Shown: in pieces, positions 8,271-15,684 of the stretch
Position numbering within the stretch: position 1 is the stretch's first letter
Layout: every line of letters starts with the position of its first letter
Assembly: GCA_003252455.1 (NCBI GenBank)
Contig: QKED01000013.1
Coordinates: forward strand, 19,168 to 83,167
DNA length: 64,000 nt
Reading direction: 5' to 3'
Source of the DNA: Gammaproteobacteria bacterium
GTDB taxonomy: Bacteria > Pseudomonadota > Gammaproteobacteria > Thiohalomonadales > Thiohalomonadaceae
The notes under the pieces: generated by a model
The model's database searches: none
What the model was told of the DNA's origin: nothing
What the model saw: the letters and a program-made list of their open reading frames with translations, nothing else
Program-made: the position numbers and the translations under genes

Positions 8271-10064
8271 ATGTCTACCCTGCCCCTGCGTCTTGCCACC
8301 CTGACCACCCTCACCGCCGCCCTGCTGCTGGCCGGTTGTGACAGTGGTTCCAGCGGCACCGCCGCGACCGATACCAGTGTCACCGTCAACGGCAGTGCCG
8401 TGGCCGGTCCGGTGGATGGTCAGCTGCAGGTACGTGATGCCGCCGGCAACACCGTGGCCAATGCCACGGTCACCCAGGGCAGTTTTCGTGTGCGTCTGAC
8501 CCAGGCACAGTGCGCCCAGGAGCTCGACTTCGCCGTCACCGGTAGCTACACCGACGAGGTCTCGGGCAGCCCAGTACAGCTCAGTGCCAGCCACCCGCTG
8601 GCGGCGCGCAGCGCCGCGGGTGCCTTCTGCGGTAGCGCCAGTAACGACCTCGGTGTCACCCCGGCGAGTAGCGTCATTCGCGCCATGGTAGAGGAGGGTG
8701 GCCTCACCCTGACCCAGGCGCAGGTGATCTTCCAGAGCACCTTCGGCTCCCTGCCCGACAGCGCGGCACTCCCCTTCGACCCGACCCAGGCCGAGCCGGC
8801 CGATGTCGACGACGCCCGTCGCCTCGCCGCCTTCATGGTCGGCGCCTACAGTCAGTGGGCCAATGAGCTGGGGCTCACGGGTGACGCCCTCGCCACCCTG
8901 CCGGCACAGCTCGCCGCCGACCTGGCCGACGGCAGCCTCGATGGCATCGGCGCCGACGGCAACCCGGTGGCCCTCGGCAGCACCACCCTGGCGGCATTGA
9001 ACGACCAGAGCCGTCTGCTCGCCCGTTACCTCACCGCCATGGCCAACTTCGCTGGCGGCAGCGACAACGGCGCCGGGCTCAGTGCCCCCAGCGAGGGGCT
9101 GCCCACCGCCGAGGTGAGCGAGGCAATGACCCCCGCCGAGCCCGCCGAGCGCACCCTGACCCTGGCCAGCGGCAGCGTGCTGACGCTGAAGATGCATGTG
9201 GACAACCCCGCGCCCATGGCCGACCAGCCGATGGTCTCCTACAACCGCCACCAGTTGGTGATCACCGACGCCAGCGACCAGCCGGTGGACCTCTCCACCT
9301 GGGGGGGCAGTGCCGGTCTGCAGATCGCCATGAAGATGCACATGCTCAGCGGCATGAGCCACGCCACCACCTTCGACCCCGACTACATCGCCGCCGAATC
9401 CACCCCCATCACCGGCCTCTACGCCTTCGACGCCTACTACCTGATGGCCACCAGCAGTGCCGCCAGCGGCGGCGGCATGGGCAGTGGTGAGATGTCCGGT
9501 TCCGGCAGCGCCAGCGCCGGTCAGCCGCTCGGTGTGTGGGACCTGGAGGTGAAGCTCACCGAGGCGGACGGCACCCTGCATAGCGTCATCTTCCACCCCG
9601 AGGTGGTCGCCCCGAGCGACGGCAGCAATTACCAGTCGCGCAAGAGCAATTCCAGCCTCGGTGGTCCGGTCTTCCTCTGGTACCACGACGCCTCGGTCAA
9701 TGTCAGTGGCAGCTACAACCTGGGCCTGGCCCTCTCTACCAAGCAGAACATGATGAGCTTCCCACTGCTGCAGGTGGGCACCCTGCTTGGTAGCGGCGCC
9801 ACCGTCACCGGTATCAGCGTCAAGCTGGATGCGGATAACGACGGCAGCTACGAGACCGATATGGTCGGTGCCGCTGGCCTCTACCGCGCCAGCAACCTCA
9901 CCCTGAACGGTGACGAGAGCGGCTTCGTCACTGTCGCGGCCCAGGTCACCCTGACCACGGATGCGGATGGCAACGACACGACCAGCGACGATGTGAGCGT
10001 CCTCCCCCTGAGCGGGTACAGCCTCACCTTCAAGCTGCCCCCGGCACTCGTCGTCGCGTATTGA
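8271..10064 (+). CDS. large exported lipoprotein, Met/His-rich, unknown function
   Basis: A 597-residue protein with a lipoprotein signal peptide: basic start, hydrophobic run and lipobox LLAGC with Cys23. It is followed by a Ser/Gly linker and an Ig/carboxypeptidase-regulatory-like beta domain (about residues 36-90). A helical middle region and a beta-rich C-terminal half follow. The middle carries clustered methionines and histidines (MKMHM...MSHATTF, about 361-377) and a Gly/Met/Ser linker (about 390-415), which suggests soft-metal binding, as inference. An AGGAG ribosome-binding site precedes ATG 8271. It is the first of three genes with the outer-membrane barrel and redoxin lipoprotein downstream. 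The family was not recognised. Confidence 0.8.
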   Translation: MSTLPLRLATLTTLTAALLLAGCDSGSSGTAATDTSVTVNGSAVAGPVDGQLQVRDAAGNTVANATVTQGSFRVRLTQAQCAQELDFAVTGSYTDEVSGSPVQLSASHPLAARSAAGAFCGSASNDLGVTPASSVIRAMVEEGGLTLTQAQVIFQSTFGSLPDSAALPFDPTQAEPADVDDARRLAAFMVGAYSQWANELGLTGDALATLPAQLAADLADGSLDGIGADGNPVALGSTTLAALNDQSRLLARYLTAMANFAGGSDNGAGLSAPSEGLPTAEVSEAMTPAEPAERTLTLASGSVLTLKMHVDNPAPMADQPMVSYNRHQLVITDASDQPVDLSTWGGSAGLQIAMKMHMLSGMSHATTFDPDYIAAESTPITGLYAFDAYYLMATSSAASGGGMGSGEMSGSGSASAGQPLGVWDLEVKLTEADGTLHSVIFHPEVVAPSDGSNYQSRKSNSSLGGPVFLWYHDASVNVSGSYNLGLALSTKQNMMSFPLLQVGTLLGSGATVTGISVKLDADNDGSYETDMVGAAGLYRASNLTLNGDESGFVTVAAQVTLTTDADGNDTTSDDVSVLPLSGYSLTFKLPPALVVAY

Positions 10065-10082
10065 GCCGAGTTGAATCGATTG

Positions 10083-11051
10083 ATGGCAATGCAGCTAGCC
10101 AAGTTGGCGCCCCTCGTGGGCGCCCTTTTTATCCCCTTGGGCAGTGTCCACGCCGCCTCCTGTTGCGGCGGGGGCTCCGCCTCCTCCCTGATCATGGCCA
10201 AGTCGTCGCAGCGCATGGTCGCCGCCAGCCTCGACATCGAGCACTACGATGGCCTGTGGCGTGATGACGGCCACTGGGTGCCGGACCCGACCGGATCCGA
10301 CCTCAACCAGTACCGCCTCAACCTCGGTTATGCCCAGCGCCTGGCCGACCGTTGGCAGGCATCGCTCAACCTCCCCTATGCGGTCAACGCCAACCACTAC
10401 GGCGGTGTCAGCTCCGACACCCAGGGCTTCGGCGACGCCAGCCTCAACGTGCTCTACGAGACCTTCGACGACATCACCTGCGTCTATCAGGTCAATACGA
10501 TCGAGGACCTGAAGCCGGCGGTCTACCTCGGCCTCGGTCTTACCCTGCCCACCGGCATCTCCCCCTACGATGACGTGAGCGACAACTTCGACATCACCGG
10601 GCGCGGCTTCTACCGCGTGGACGGCTCGCTGCAGGTGGAGAAGACCGTGTTCCCATGGAACGCCGCCTTCGGCTACACCTACGGGCGCTATCTGGAGCGC
10701 CCGGTCAACCGCGAGTACGGACGCTATGTGGAGCCCTACCACAAGCGCCTCGGCGACCGGCGTACCACCATGCTCTCCTTCGGGCGTAGCTTCCACGGTG
10801 CCAACTTCAGCACCTGGACCGCGACCCTCGCCTACAGCGATATGAGCGAAGACCACGCGCGCATCGACGGCCACCTCGACCCCACCACCGGGCTGCAAAA
10901 GCGCTCCTACGCCTTCACCCTGGCCTGGGCCAACGTGAGCAAGAGTTGGGTGCTCAAGGGCACCTGGAGCCACGCCCCGCGTAGCGACGACTGGGGGCGC
11001 AACTTCCCCACCACCGATGTGCTGACCCTGGGGGTGACCCATGTCCTCTAA
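10083..11051 (+). CDS. outer-membrane beta-barrel protein with N-terminal CCGGG motif
   Basis: About 322 residues: a signal peptide ending in SVHA, then a mature N-terminus with adjacent cysteines (AASCCGGGSAS), then repeated amphipathic beta strands ending in a hydrophobic residue plus valine/leucine (VLTLGVTHVL), typical of outer-membrane barrels. The adjacent Cys pair near the mature N-terminus could bind a metal or form a disulfide with the neighbouring redoxin. ATG 10083 was preferred; TTG 10071 in frame is an alternative, and neither has a strong RBS. The gene follows the lipoprotein by 18 bases and overlaps the redoxin gene by 11 bases, so the three are translationally linked. Substrate unknown. 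Confidence 0.75.
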   Translation: MAMQLAKLAPLVGALFIPLGSVHAASCCGGGSASSLIMAKSSQRMVAASLDIEHYDGLWRDDGHWVPDPTGSDLNQYRLNLGYAQRLADRWQASLNLPYAVNANHYGGVSSDTQGFGDASLNVLYETFDDITCVYQVNTIEDLKPAVYLGLGLTLPTGISPYDDVSDNFDITGRGFYRVDGSLQVEKTVFPWNAAFGYTYGRYLERPVNREYGRYVEPYHKRLGDRRTTMLSFGRSFHGANFSTWTATLAYSDMSEDHARIDGHLDPTTGLQKRSYAFTLAWANVSKSWVLKGTWSHAPRSDDWGRNFPTTDVLTLGVTHVL

Positions 11052-11610
11052 GTGGTTCAGCCTGGTCTGCCTCGCCCTGCTCCTGGGCGGCTGTGACGTA
11101 CAGGACGACCTGCTCCCCTCCGGCAGTGACGAGCGCCCCACGGTAAGCATCGGTACGGTAGGCATCGAGCCGGGGCAGATCGCCGCCGACTTCACCCTCT
11201 CCGACTCCCTCGGCAACCCCTTCACCCTCTCCGACCAACTCGCCGGTGGGGCGCAGGCCGCCGACGCCGTGGTGCTCTACTTCACCATGTGGTGCCCCAT
11301 CTGCCTCGGCCACAGCGACCACCTGCTGTGGGAGATCGAGCCGCGCTTTCGCGCCCGGGGTACGGTGCGCTACGTGCTGGTGGATTATGTCTCCGGCAGC
11401 GTCGTCGCGACCCGCTCCAGCGAGGTGGCCAACGGCTACAGTGGTTCCATCTTCACTACCCTGGCCGACAGCCACCAGGCGCTGTTTCGCCAATTCGACG
11501 CGGCCATGGGCACCACCATCGTCATCGCCGCCGACGGCACGATTTGGATGAACGAAGACTACAAGGACGGTAGCAAGCTGAGTGCGATGCTGGATGGGCT
11601 CCTGCCCTGA
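11041..11610 (+). CDS. TlpA/AhpC-type redoxin lipoprotein (CPIC active site)
   Basis: A 189-residue thioredoxin-fold protein with a lipoprotein signal (LLLGGC, Cys18) and a redoxin domain from about residue 42 (PGQIAADFTLSDSLGN). The active site is WCPIC with Cys85 and Cys88. It should act as a membrane-anchored periplasmic thiol-disulfide or peroxidatic enzyme. Its start overlaps the barrel gene by 11 bases, so it is the third gene of the operon. The likely partner is the CC-containing barrel protein or the Met/His-rich lipoprotein, as inference. No DsbD/CcdA-like reductant partner is encoded nearby. Confidence 0.88.
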   Translation: MSSKWFSLVCLALLLGGCDVQDDLLPSGSDERPTVSIGTVGIEPGQIAADFTLSDSLGNPFTLSDQLAGGAQAADAVVLYFTMWCPICLGHSDHLLWEIEPRFRARGTVRYVLVDYVSGSVVATRSSEVANGYSGSIFTTLADSHQALFRQFDAAMGTTIVIAADGTIWMNEDYKDGSKLSAMLDGLLP

Positions 11611-11829
11611 GGTGCGTCCCTATGGCCCGCTGACAGACCTTCCCACAGGGGGACATAGGGCGTTGTGTGGGGTGTCGAGGTGCGCGGTGTCGGGTATGTA
11701 CCGCGGCATGCGCACGCATCGAGGTGAAAAGGGCGAGGAGTGGCGGCAGGGGCTTGGGTGGGGGCCGGGTCGAGCGTCAGGCACGCCCCCCCTCAATCCC
11801 CCGTCGCCTCGTCTCCCCTTTGCGGTGCG

Positions 11830-12828
11830 TCAGCCCTCTGACTCCGCGCGCCGGTCGCGGGTGAGCAGCGCCTGCACCGCGGCGAGTGGTGAGAGGCCCT
11901 CGTAGAGCACCTTATAGACCTGCTCGACGATGGGCATCTCCACCCCCTGCTCCTGGGCCAGACCGTGGATCTCACGGGCACTACGCACCCCCTCCACTAC
12001 CTGATCGATACTCGCCAACCCCTGCTCCAGGCTGGCCCCGCGCCCAAGGGCGAGGCCAGCGCGGCGGTTACGCGATTGGTCGTCGGTGCAGGTGAGCACC
12101 AGGTCGCCGAGCCCGGCGAGGCCCATGAAGGTCTCGGCCTGTCCGCCCAGGGCGACGCCGAGACGACTGATCTCGGTGAGGCCGCGGGTGATCAACGCGG
12201 CACGGGTGTTGGCGCCGAAGCCGAGACCGTCGGCGATACCGGCGGCGATGGCCAGCACGTTCTTCGCCGCGCCGCCCACCTCCACACCGATCATGTCGCT
12301 ACTGGTGTAGGCGCGCAGGGTCTCGCCGTGCATCAGGTCGGCGTAGCGGTGGGCTACGGCGGCGTCCCCCGAGGCGACGGTGAGGGCGGTGGGTAGCCCA
12401 CGCGCCACCTCCATGGCGAAGGTGGGACCGGAGACCACGGCGCACGGCTGCCCCTCGCCGAACACCTCGGCCACCACCCGGTGCAGCAGCTTGCGGCTGC
12501 CCGATTCGAGCCCCTTGGTGGCCCAGGCGAGGTGGGGCAGGTCGGGGCGCTGCGCCTTGACCTGCTCCAGGGTGTCGCGAAAGGCGTGGGAGGGGATCAC
12601 CAGCAGCAGGTGTTGCGCCTCGGCCAGTACCCCGTCGAGGTCGGCGCGGGGCTCCAGGGCCTCGGGCAGGGTGACCCCGGGGAGGTAGCGTGGGTTGGCA
12701 CGCGTGGTGGCCATCTGTGCCATCACCTCGGGGCGGTGGCCCCAGAGTAGGGTGCGATGGCCGTTGCGCGCGGTGAGGCAGGCGAGGGCGCTGCCCCAGG
12801 AGCCGGCACCGAGGACGGCGAGGGTCAT
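11830..12828 (-). CDS. gpsA: glycerol-3-phosphate dehydrogenase [NAD(P)+]
   Basis: A 332-residue GpsA, which reduces dihydroxyacetone phosphate to sn-glycerol-3-phosphate for phospholipid synthesis. The N-terminal Rossmann motif is VLGAGSWGSALA. HLAWATKGLE, the substrate-binding lysine region EVGGAAKNVLAIAAGIADGL and NTRAALITRGL are all present, at the standard family length. It lies six bases downstream of secB on the same strand, as in the E. coli secB-gpsA arrangement. A 219-base gap with no recognisable gene separates it from the convergent redoxin gene. Confidence 0.97.
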   Translation of the reverse strand: MTLAVLGAGSWGSALACLTARNGHRTLLWGHRPEVMAQMATTRANPRYLPGVTLPEALEPRADLDGVLAEAQHLLLVIPSHAFRDTLEQVKAQRPDLPHLAWATKGLESGSRKLLHRVVAEVFGEGQPCAVVSGPTFAMEVARGLPTALTVASGDAAVAHRYADLMHGETLRAYTSSDMIGVEVGGAAKNVLAIAAGIADGLGFGANTRAALITRGLTEISRLGVALGGQAETFMGLAGLGDLVLTCTDDQSRNRRAGLALGRGASLEQGLASIDQVVEGVRSAREIHGLAQEQGVEMPIVEQVYKVLYEGLSPLAAVQALLTRDRRAESEG

Positions 12829-12834
12829 GGGCGC

Positions 12835-13296
12835 TTAGTGCTTTTCGGCGCCGGCAGCCTGCTGCTGCTGACGCTCCAGGTGTTGGGCGTAGATGGCGTC
12901 GAAGTTGATCGGTGCCAGTACCAACTGCGGGAAGCTGCCACGGTTGACCAGATCGGAGATGCACTCGCGGGCGTAGGGGAAGAGGATGTTGGGGCAGAAG
13001 CTGTTGACCATCGGGCCCATCTCCTCGGCGTCGAAGCCGACGATGGTAAAGATGCCGGCCTGCTGCACCTCGGCCAGATAGGCGGTCTTCTCACCCACCT
13101 TGCAGGTGACAGTGAGGGCGATGGCGATCTCGTAGACCCCCTCGTTGAGCTTCTTGGAGCTGGTGTTGAGGTCGATATTGATCTCGGGCTGCCACTGCTG
13201 GGTGAAGATCTCGGGGGAGTGGGGGGTCTCGAAGGAGATGTCCTTGGTGTAGACGCGCTGGATGGCGAACTGCTTTTCGGCGGCGGCTTCGGTCAT
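12835..13296 (-). CDS. secB: protein-export chaperone SecB
   Basis: A 153-residue SecB, the homotetrameric cytosolic chaperone that holds unfolded preproteins and delivers them to SecA. Signatures include [19 protein letters not shown], the SecA-interacting acidic surface region, and [20 protein letters not shown] near residues 105-125. Length and order are normal. It lies between trxC (upstream) and gpsA (downstream), and the tight six-base gap to gpsA indicates co-transcription. Confidence 0.97.
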   Translation of the reverse strand: MTEAAAEKQFAIQRVYTKDISFETPHSPEIFTQQWQPEINIDLNTSSKKLNEGVYEIAIALTVTCKVGEKTAYLAEVQQAGIFTIVGFDAEEMGPMVNSFCPNILFPYARECISDLVNRGSFPQLVLAPINFDAIYAQHLERQQQQAAGAEKH

Positions 13297-13329
13297 GGGG
13301 GGTCCTATGGTCGGTTTGGGTGTGTCGGA

Positions 13330-13764
13330 TTAGATATTCTGGCGGATCCAGGTGACAAGTTGTGCCTGCTGCATCGCCCCGGCGATGCGTGCCACCTCGC
13401 GGCCACCCTTGAAGATGGCCAGGGTGGGGATGGAGCGGATACCGTGGGCACCGGCGAGGGCCTGCTCCTGTTGGGTGTCGACCTTGGCCATGCGCACCTG
13501 CGGCTCCAGGGCCGCGGTGGTCTGGGCGAAGACCGGTGCCATCATCTTGCACGGCCCGCACCAGGGGGCCCAGAAGTCGACCACCACGGGGATGTCGTTG
13601 TGCTGGATGTGTCGCTCGAAGTTGCTCTGATCGAGCGCCACTGGATGGCCATCGAACAGCGCCCCCTTGCAGCGCCCGCAGCGGGCGCCATCGGCGAGGC
13701 GCTCGGCGGGTACACGGTTGGTGCCGTGGCAATGGGGGCAGACGATATGCAGTGGTTCACGCAT
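13330..13764 (-). CDS. trxC: thioredoxin 2 (zinc-ribbon thioredoxin TrxC)
   Basis: A 144-residue thioredoxin with an N-terminal zinc ribbon (Cys9, Cys12, Cys29, Cys32 in two CxxC pairs) followed by a thioredoxin domain with WCGPC (Cys69, Cys72) and the cis-proline region SIPTLAIFKGG. TrxC is a cytosolic disulfide reductase, in E. coli OxyR-controlled and oxidation-sensitive. ATG 13764 is used because the first zinc CxxC follows directly. It sits between grxC and secB, where E. coli has no trxC. This insertion into the conserved block gives a run of redox genes. Confidence 0.93.
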   Translation of the reverse strand: MREPLHIVCPHCHGTNRVPAERLADGARCGRCKGALFDGHPVALDQSNFERHIQHNDIPVVVDFWAPWCGPCKMMAPVFAQTTAALEPQVRMAKVDTQQEQALAGAHGIRSIPTLAIFKGGREVARIAGAMQQAQLVTWIRQNI

Positions 13765-13807
13765 GTGGGGAGCCCTTATGTCGAAAACCCGGTTTCTGGG
13801 GGGCTGC

Positions 13808-14065
13808 TCAGGCCAGGCCGAGCAGGGGGTCGAGCTTGCCGTCCATGTCGTGGTCGACCATGTCGTCATAGCCGCCCACGTGGTAGTCGTCGATGAAGAT
13901 CTGCGGTACCGAGGTGCGCCCGCTGAGGCGCTCCATCTCGGGGCGCAGATCGGGGCGCTCGTCGATACGGATCTCTTCGTAGCGCACGCCCTTGCGGTCG
14001 AGCAGACTCTTGGCGCGGATGCAGTAGGGGCAAGTGAGGGTGCAGTAGACCTTGACCTGAGGCAT
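13808..14065 (-). CDS. grxC: glutaredoxin 3
   Basis: An 85-residue glutaredoxin with the dithiol site CPYC (Cys12-Cys15), the TSVPQIF cis-proline segment and the glutathione-binding GGYDD. It reduces disulfides and protein-glutathione mixed disulfides using GSH in the cytosol. It lies between the rhodanese gene and trxC on the same strand, matching yibN-grxC of enterobacteria. An AAAGGAGA ribosome-binding site precedes the ATG. Confidence 0.95.
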   Translation of the reverse strand: MPQVKVYCTLTCPYCIRAKSLLDRKGVRYEEIRIDERPDLRPEMERLSGRTSVPQIFIDDYHVGGYDDMVDHDMDGKLDPLLGLA

Positions 14066-14109
14066 GGGGGTTCTCCTTTGCTGGGGGGAATGCGGCAGGC
14101 CGAGGCGGG

Positions 14110-14559
14110 CTATTTTTTGCCTTTTTTGCCCTTGCTCTCGCGGTTCACCGGCAGGTTGGCGTTCTGCCAGGCGAGCATGCCGCCCTTGAGGTTGTAGACC
14201 TCTTCGAAGCCGTTCTTACGCAGTACGGCGCAGCCGCTGGCGGAGCGCGCCCCGCTGCGGCAACCTACTATGATCGGCTTTCCGCGTAGATTTTCAAGCC
14301 CCGCCAGGGCGCCGCTCAGTTTGCCCAGGGGGATGTGGCGGGCGCCGAGGATGTGGCCATCCTGAAACTCCTTGTCCTCGCGTACATCGATGAGTACGGC
14401 GTCCTTGTGGTTCATCAGCCCCACGGCCTCCAGCGGGGCGACCTCCTCGTAACCGCGCAGGCGGCGGGAGATACCGCCACCAAAGAGCATGAGGAGGATA
14501 ATGGCGAGGGCCGCGAAGAGGTCCCAGTGGTTAATGAAGAATTGGCCGAATTGCTGCAT
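14110..14559 (-). CDS. membrane-anchored rhodanese-like sulfurtransferase (YibN-like)
   Basis: 149 residues: an N-terminal transmembrane helix (about 11-27), then a rhodanese domain (about 40-138) with the active-site loop GCRSGAR around Cys100 and a lysine-rich tail. The intact six-residue CRSGAR loop predicts sulfur (persulfide) transfer rather than phosphatase activity. It corresponds to E. coli YibN by order (yibN-grxC-secB-gpsA). It has its own promoter-like TATAAT just upstream and follows the DUF2892 gene and persulfide-sensor-like regulator on the same strand. Confidence 0.9.
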   Translation of the reverse strand: MQQFGQFFINHWDLFAALAIILLMLFGGGISRRLRGYEEVAPLEAVGLMNHKDAVLIDVREDKEFQDGHILGARHIPLGKLSGALAGLENLRGKPIIVGCRSGARSASGCAVLRKNGFEEVYNLKGGMLAWQNANLPVNRESKGKKGKK

Positions 14560-14600
14560 GGTGAGATCGTTTCTACGTTGAGGGTGCCTGACGGGGGGCG

Positions 14601-14630
14601 ATTATACTGCCTGGGTCGGGGCGTGGATAA
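14601..14630 (-). promoter_or_regulatory. promoter-like sequence for the yibN-like gene
   Basis: On the minus strand a perfect TATAAT (14606-14601) is preceded by a weak TTATCC (14630-14625) at 18 bases. The start site would be near 14594, giving a leader of about 35 bases. This would let the rhodanese-grxC-trxC-secB-gpsA genes be transcribed separately from the DUF2892/ArsR pair. Confidence 0.45.
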
Positions 14631-14632
14631 CG

Positions 14633-14656
14633 AAAGGGGCGCCGTAGCGCCCCTTT
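14633..14656 (-). terminator. hairpin after the DUF2892 gene
   Basis: AAAGGGGCGC and GCGCCCCTTT form a perfect 10-bp stem with a 4-base loop, 33 bases after the DUF2892 stop. There is no long T-run, so termination may be partial. It separates the ArsR/DUF2892 unit from the rhodanese promoter. Confidence 0.5.
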
Positions 14657-14689
14657 GGTCAGGTCGGGTCAGGTCGGCCTGCGGTGGCC

Positions 14690-14902
14690 TTAAAGGCCAC
14701 AGCTCTTCAGGCCGGCCTTCTTCAGCATAATGTCCATCGGGCAGAAGCGGGTGATACCGCTCTGGAACAGGTTGAAACCGACGAACAGGGTGAAGAAGAG
14801 CCAGTACTCGTGGTGGAACAGCGGGCTCATGGGCATGCCCAGGGCCAGGGAGATCATGATGAACAGACCGGCAACGATACGGACGACGCGCTCTACGGAC
14901 AT
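14690..14902 (-). CDS. DUF2892 (YgaP transmembrane-like) protein
   Basis: A 70-residue membrane protein with two hydrophobic helices (about 6-24 and 32-50). It ends in the conserved ITRFCPMDIMLKKAGLKSC. This is the DUF2892 module that forms the C-terminal membrane part of the E. coli rhodanese YgaP. Here the module is a separate gene, downstream of an ArsR regulator resembling the one that controls ygaP (YgaV) and upstream of a membrane-anchored rhodanese. The conserved Cys residues could carry persulfide, as inference. Confidence 0.87.
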   Translation of the reverse strand: MSVERVVRIVAGLFIMISLALGMPMSPLFHHEYWLFFTLFVGFNLFQSGITRFCPMDIMLKKAGLKSCGL

Positions 14903-14992
14903 GGGGCAACTCCTGTAAGGATGGGGGCGGGCGGGGCCCGCCGGATGGGCCGCTGGATGGGGGTGACGGTGGCCGCTTTCAACCCCGATGGG

Positions 14993-15316
14993 CTACGGGG
15001 CGGAGCAGAACACCTCACGCATCATGGAGATGAGCTTGAGGATGCGCCGATCCTCGACACGGTAGTAGACGCGATTGGCGTCCTTGCGGGCGGAGAGTAT
15101 GCCCTTGTCGCGCAGGATGGCCAGGTGCTGGGAGATGTTGCTCTGGGAGGTGCCGACGCGCTCGACGATGTCCTGCACACTCAGTTCCTGGTCGCCCAGG
15201 GTGCAGAGGATCTTCAGCCGCAGCGGGTGGGACATCGCCTTCAGTGAACGTGAGGCGCGGTCGATATCCTCGTCGCGGGAGATGAGGTGCATTTCACCTT
15301 CGTCGATTTCATTCAT
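14993..15316 (-). CDS. ArsR-family regulator with persulfide-sensor cysteine pair (BigR/SqrR/YgaV-like)
   Basis: A 107-residue winged-helix repressor. The recognition-helix segment is GTSQSNISQHLAILRDKGIL. Its two cysteines, Cys38 (LKILCTLGD) and Cys104 (VFCSAP), are 66 residues apart, the same spacing as the persulfide-sensing pair Cys41/Cys107 of SqrR. The metal-binding motif ELCVCDL of classical ArsR/SmtB is absent. The predicted role is repression of neighbouring sulfur genes (DUF2892 and perhaps rhodanese), relieved by sulfane sulfur through a di/tetrasulfide link. Its upstream region is AT-rich and contains TATTCTAATA (15458-15467). Confidence 0.85.
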   Translation of the reverse strand: MNEIDEGEMHLISRDEDIDRASRSLKAMSHPLRLKILCTLGDQELSVQDIVERVGTSQSNISQHLAILRDKGILSARKDANRVYYRVEDRRILKLISMMREVFCSAP

Positions 15317-15684
15317 GTGCTGCTACCCGTGGCTTGCTCTTGAAGCCGCTGTCTGGCCAGTACGCGGCGCCCTGCGGCACCCGCCCTCCGCTCGGCATGC
15401 TGAGCACGCAGGGGATCTAGAACAATATACCAATATCATTGCATTTGAGAAGTGATTTATTCTAATACGTTTATTGATATCCCCAGGCCAGGGGCGGGTT
15501 CCATCTCGGGGTGGACGCCAAGGTCGCGGTGACGCGTGCATCGGCCCAGTGCTCGGTGGCATACCCCTCGGGGCGCGGGAGGTGTGTGCTAGAATGGGCG
15601 GTCGCCTAACCCTATATCTTCCATACAGCCGGCCCCCAGATCGGCGTACACCCACTTTTACCGACAAGGGAAGAAGACCGTACC
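15317..15684. other. divergent intergenic region arsR-like / gpmI
   Basis: 368 bases between divergent starts. The portion at 15418-15480 is distinctly AT-rich for this genome and must hold the arsR-side promoter. It contains TATTCTAATA (15458-15467), also found as part of a palindrome at 28651-28670. The gpmI side is GC-rich with a GGGAAGAAG ribosome-binding site before the ATG. No gene was recognised. Confidence 0.6.

Noticed and set aside
8256..9686. Long antisense open frame under the lipoprotein gene
   Set aside because: Gly/Thr/Val-rich translation with no domain. The plus strand has a clear lipoprotein signal and RBS.
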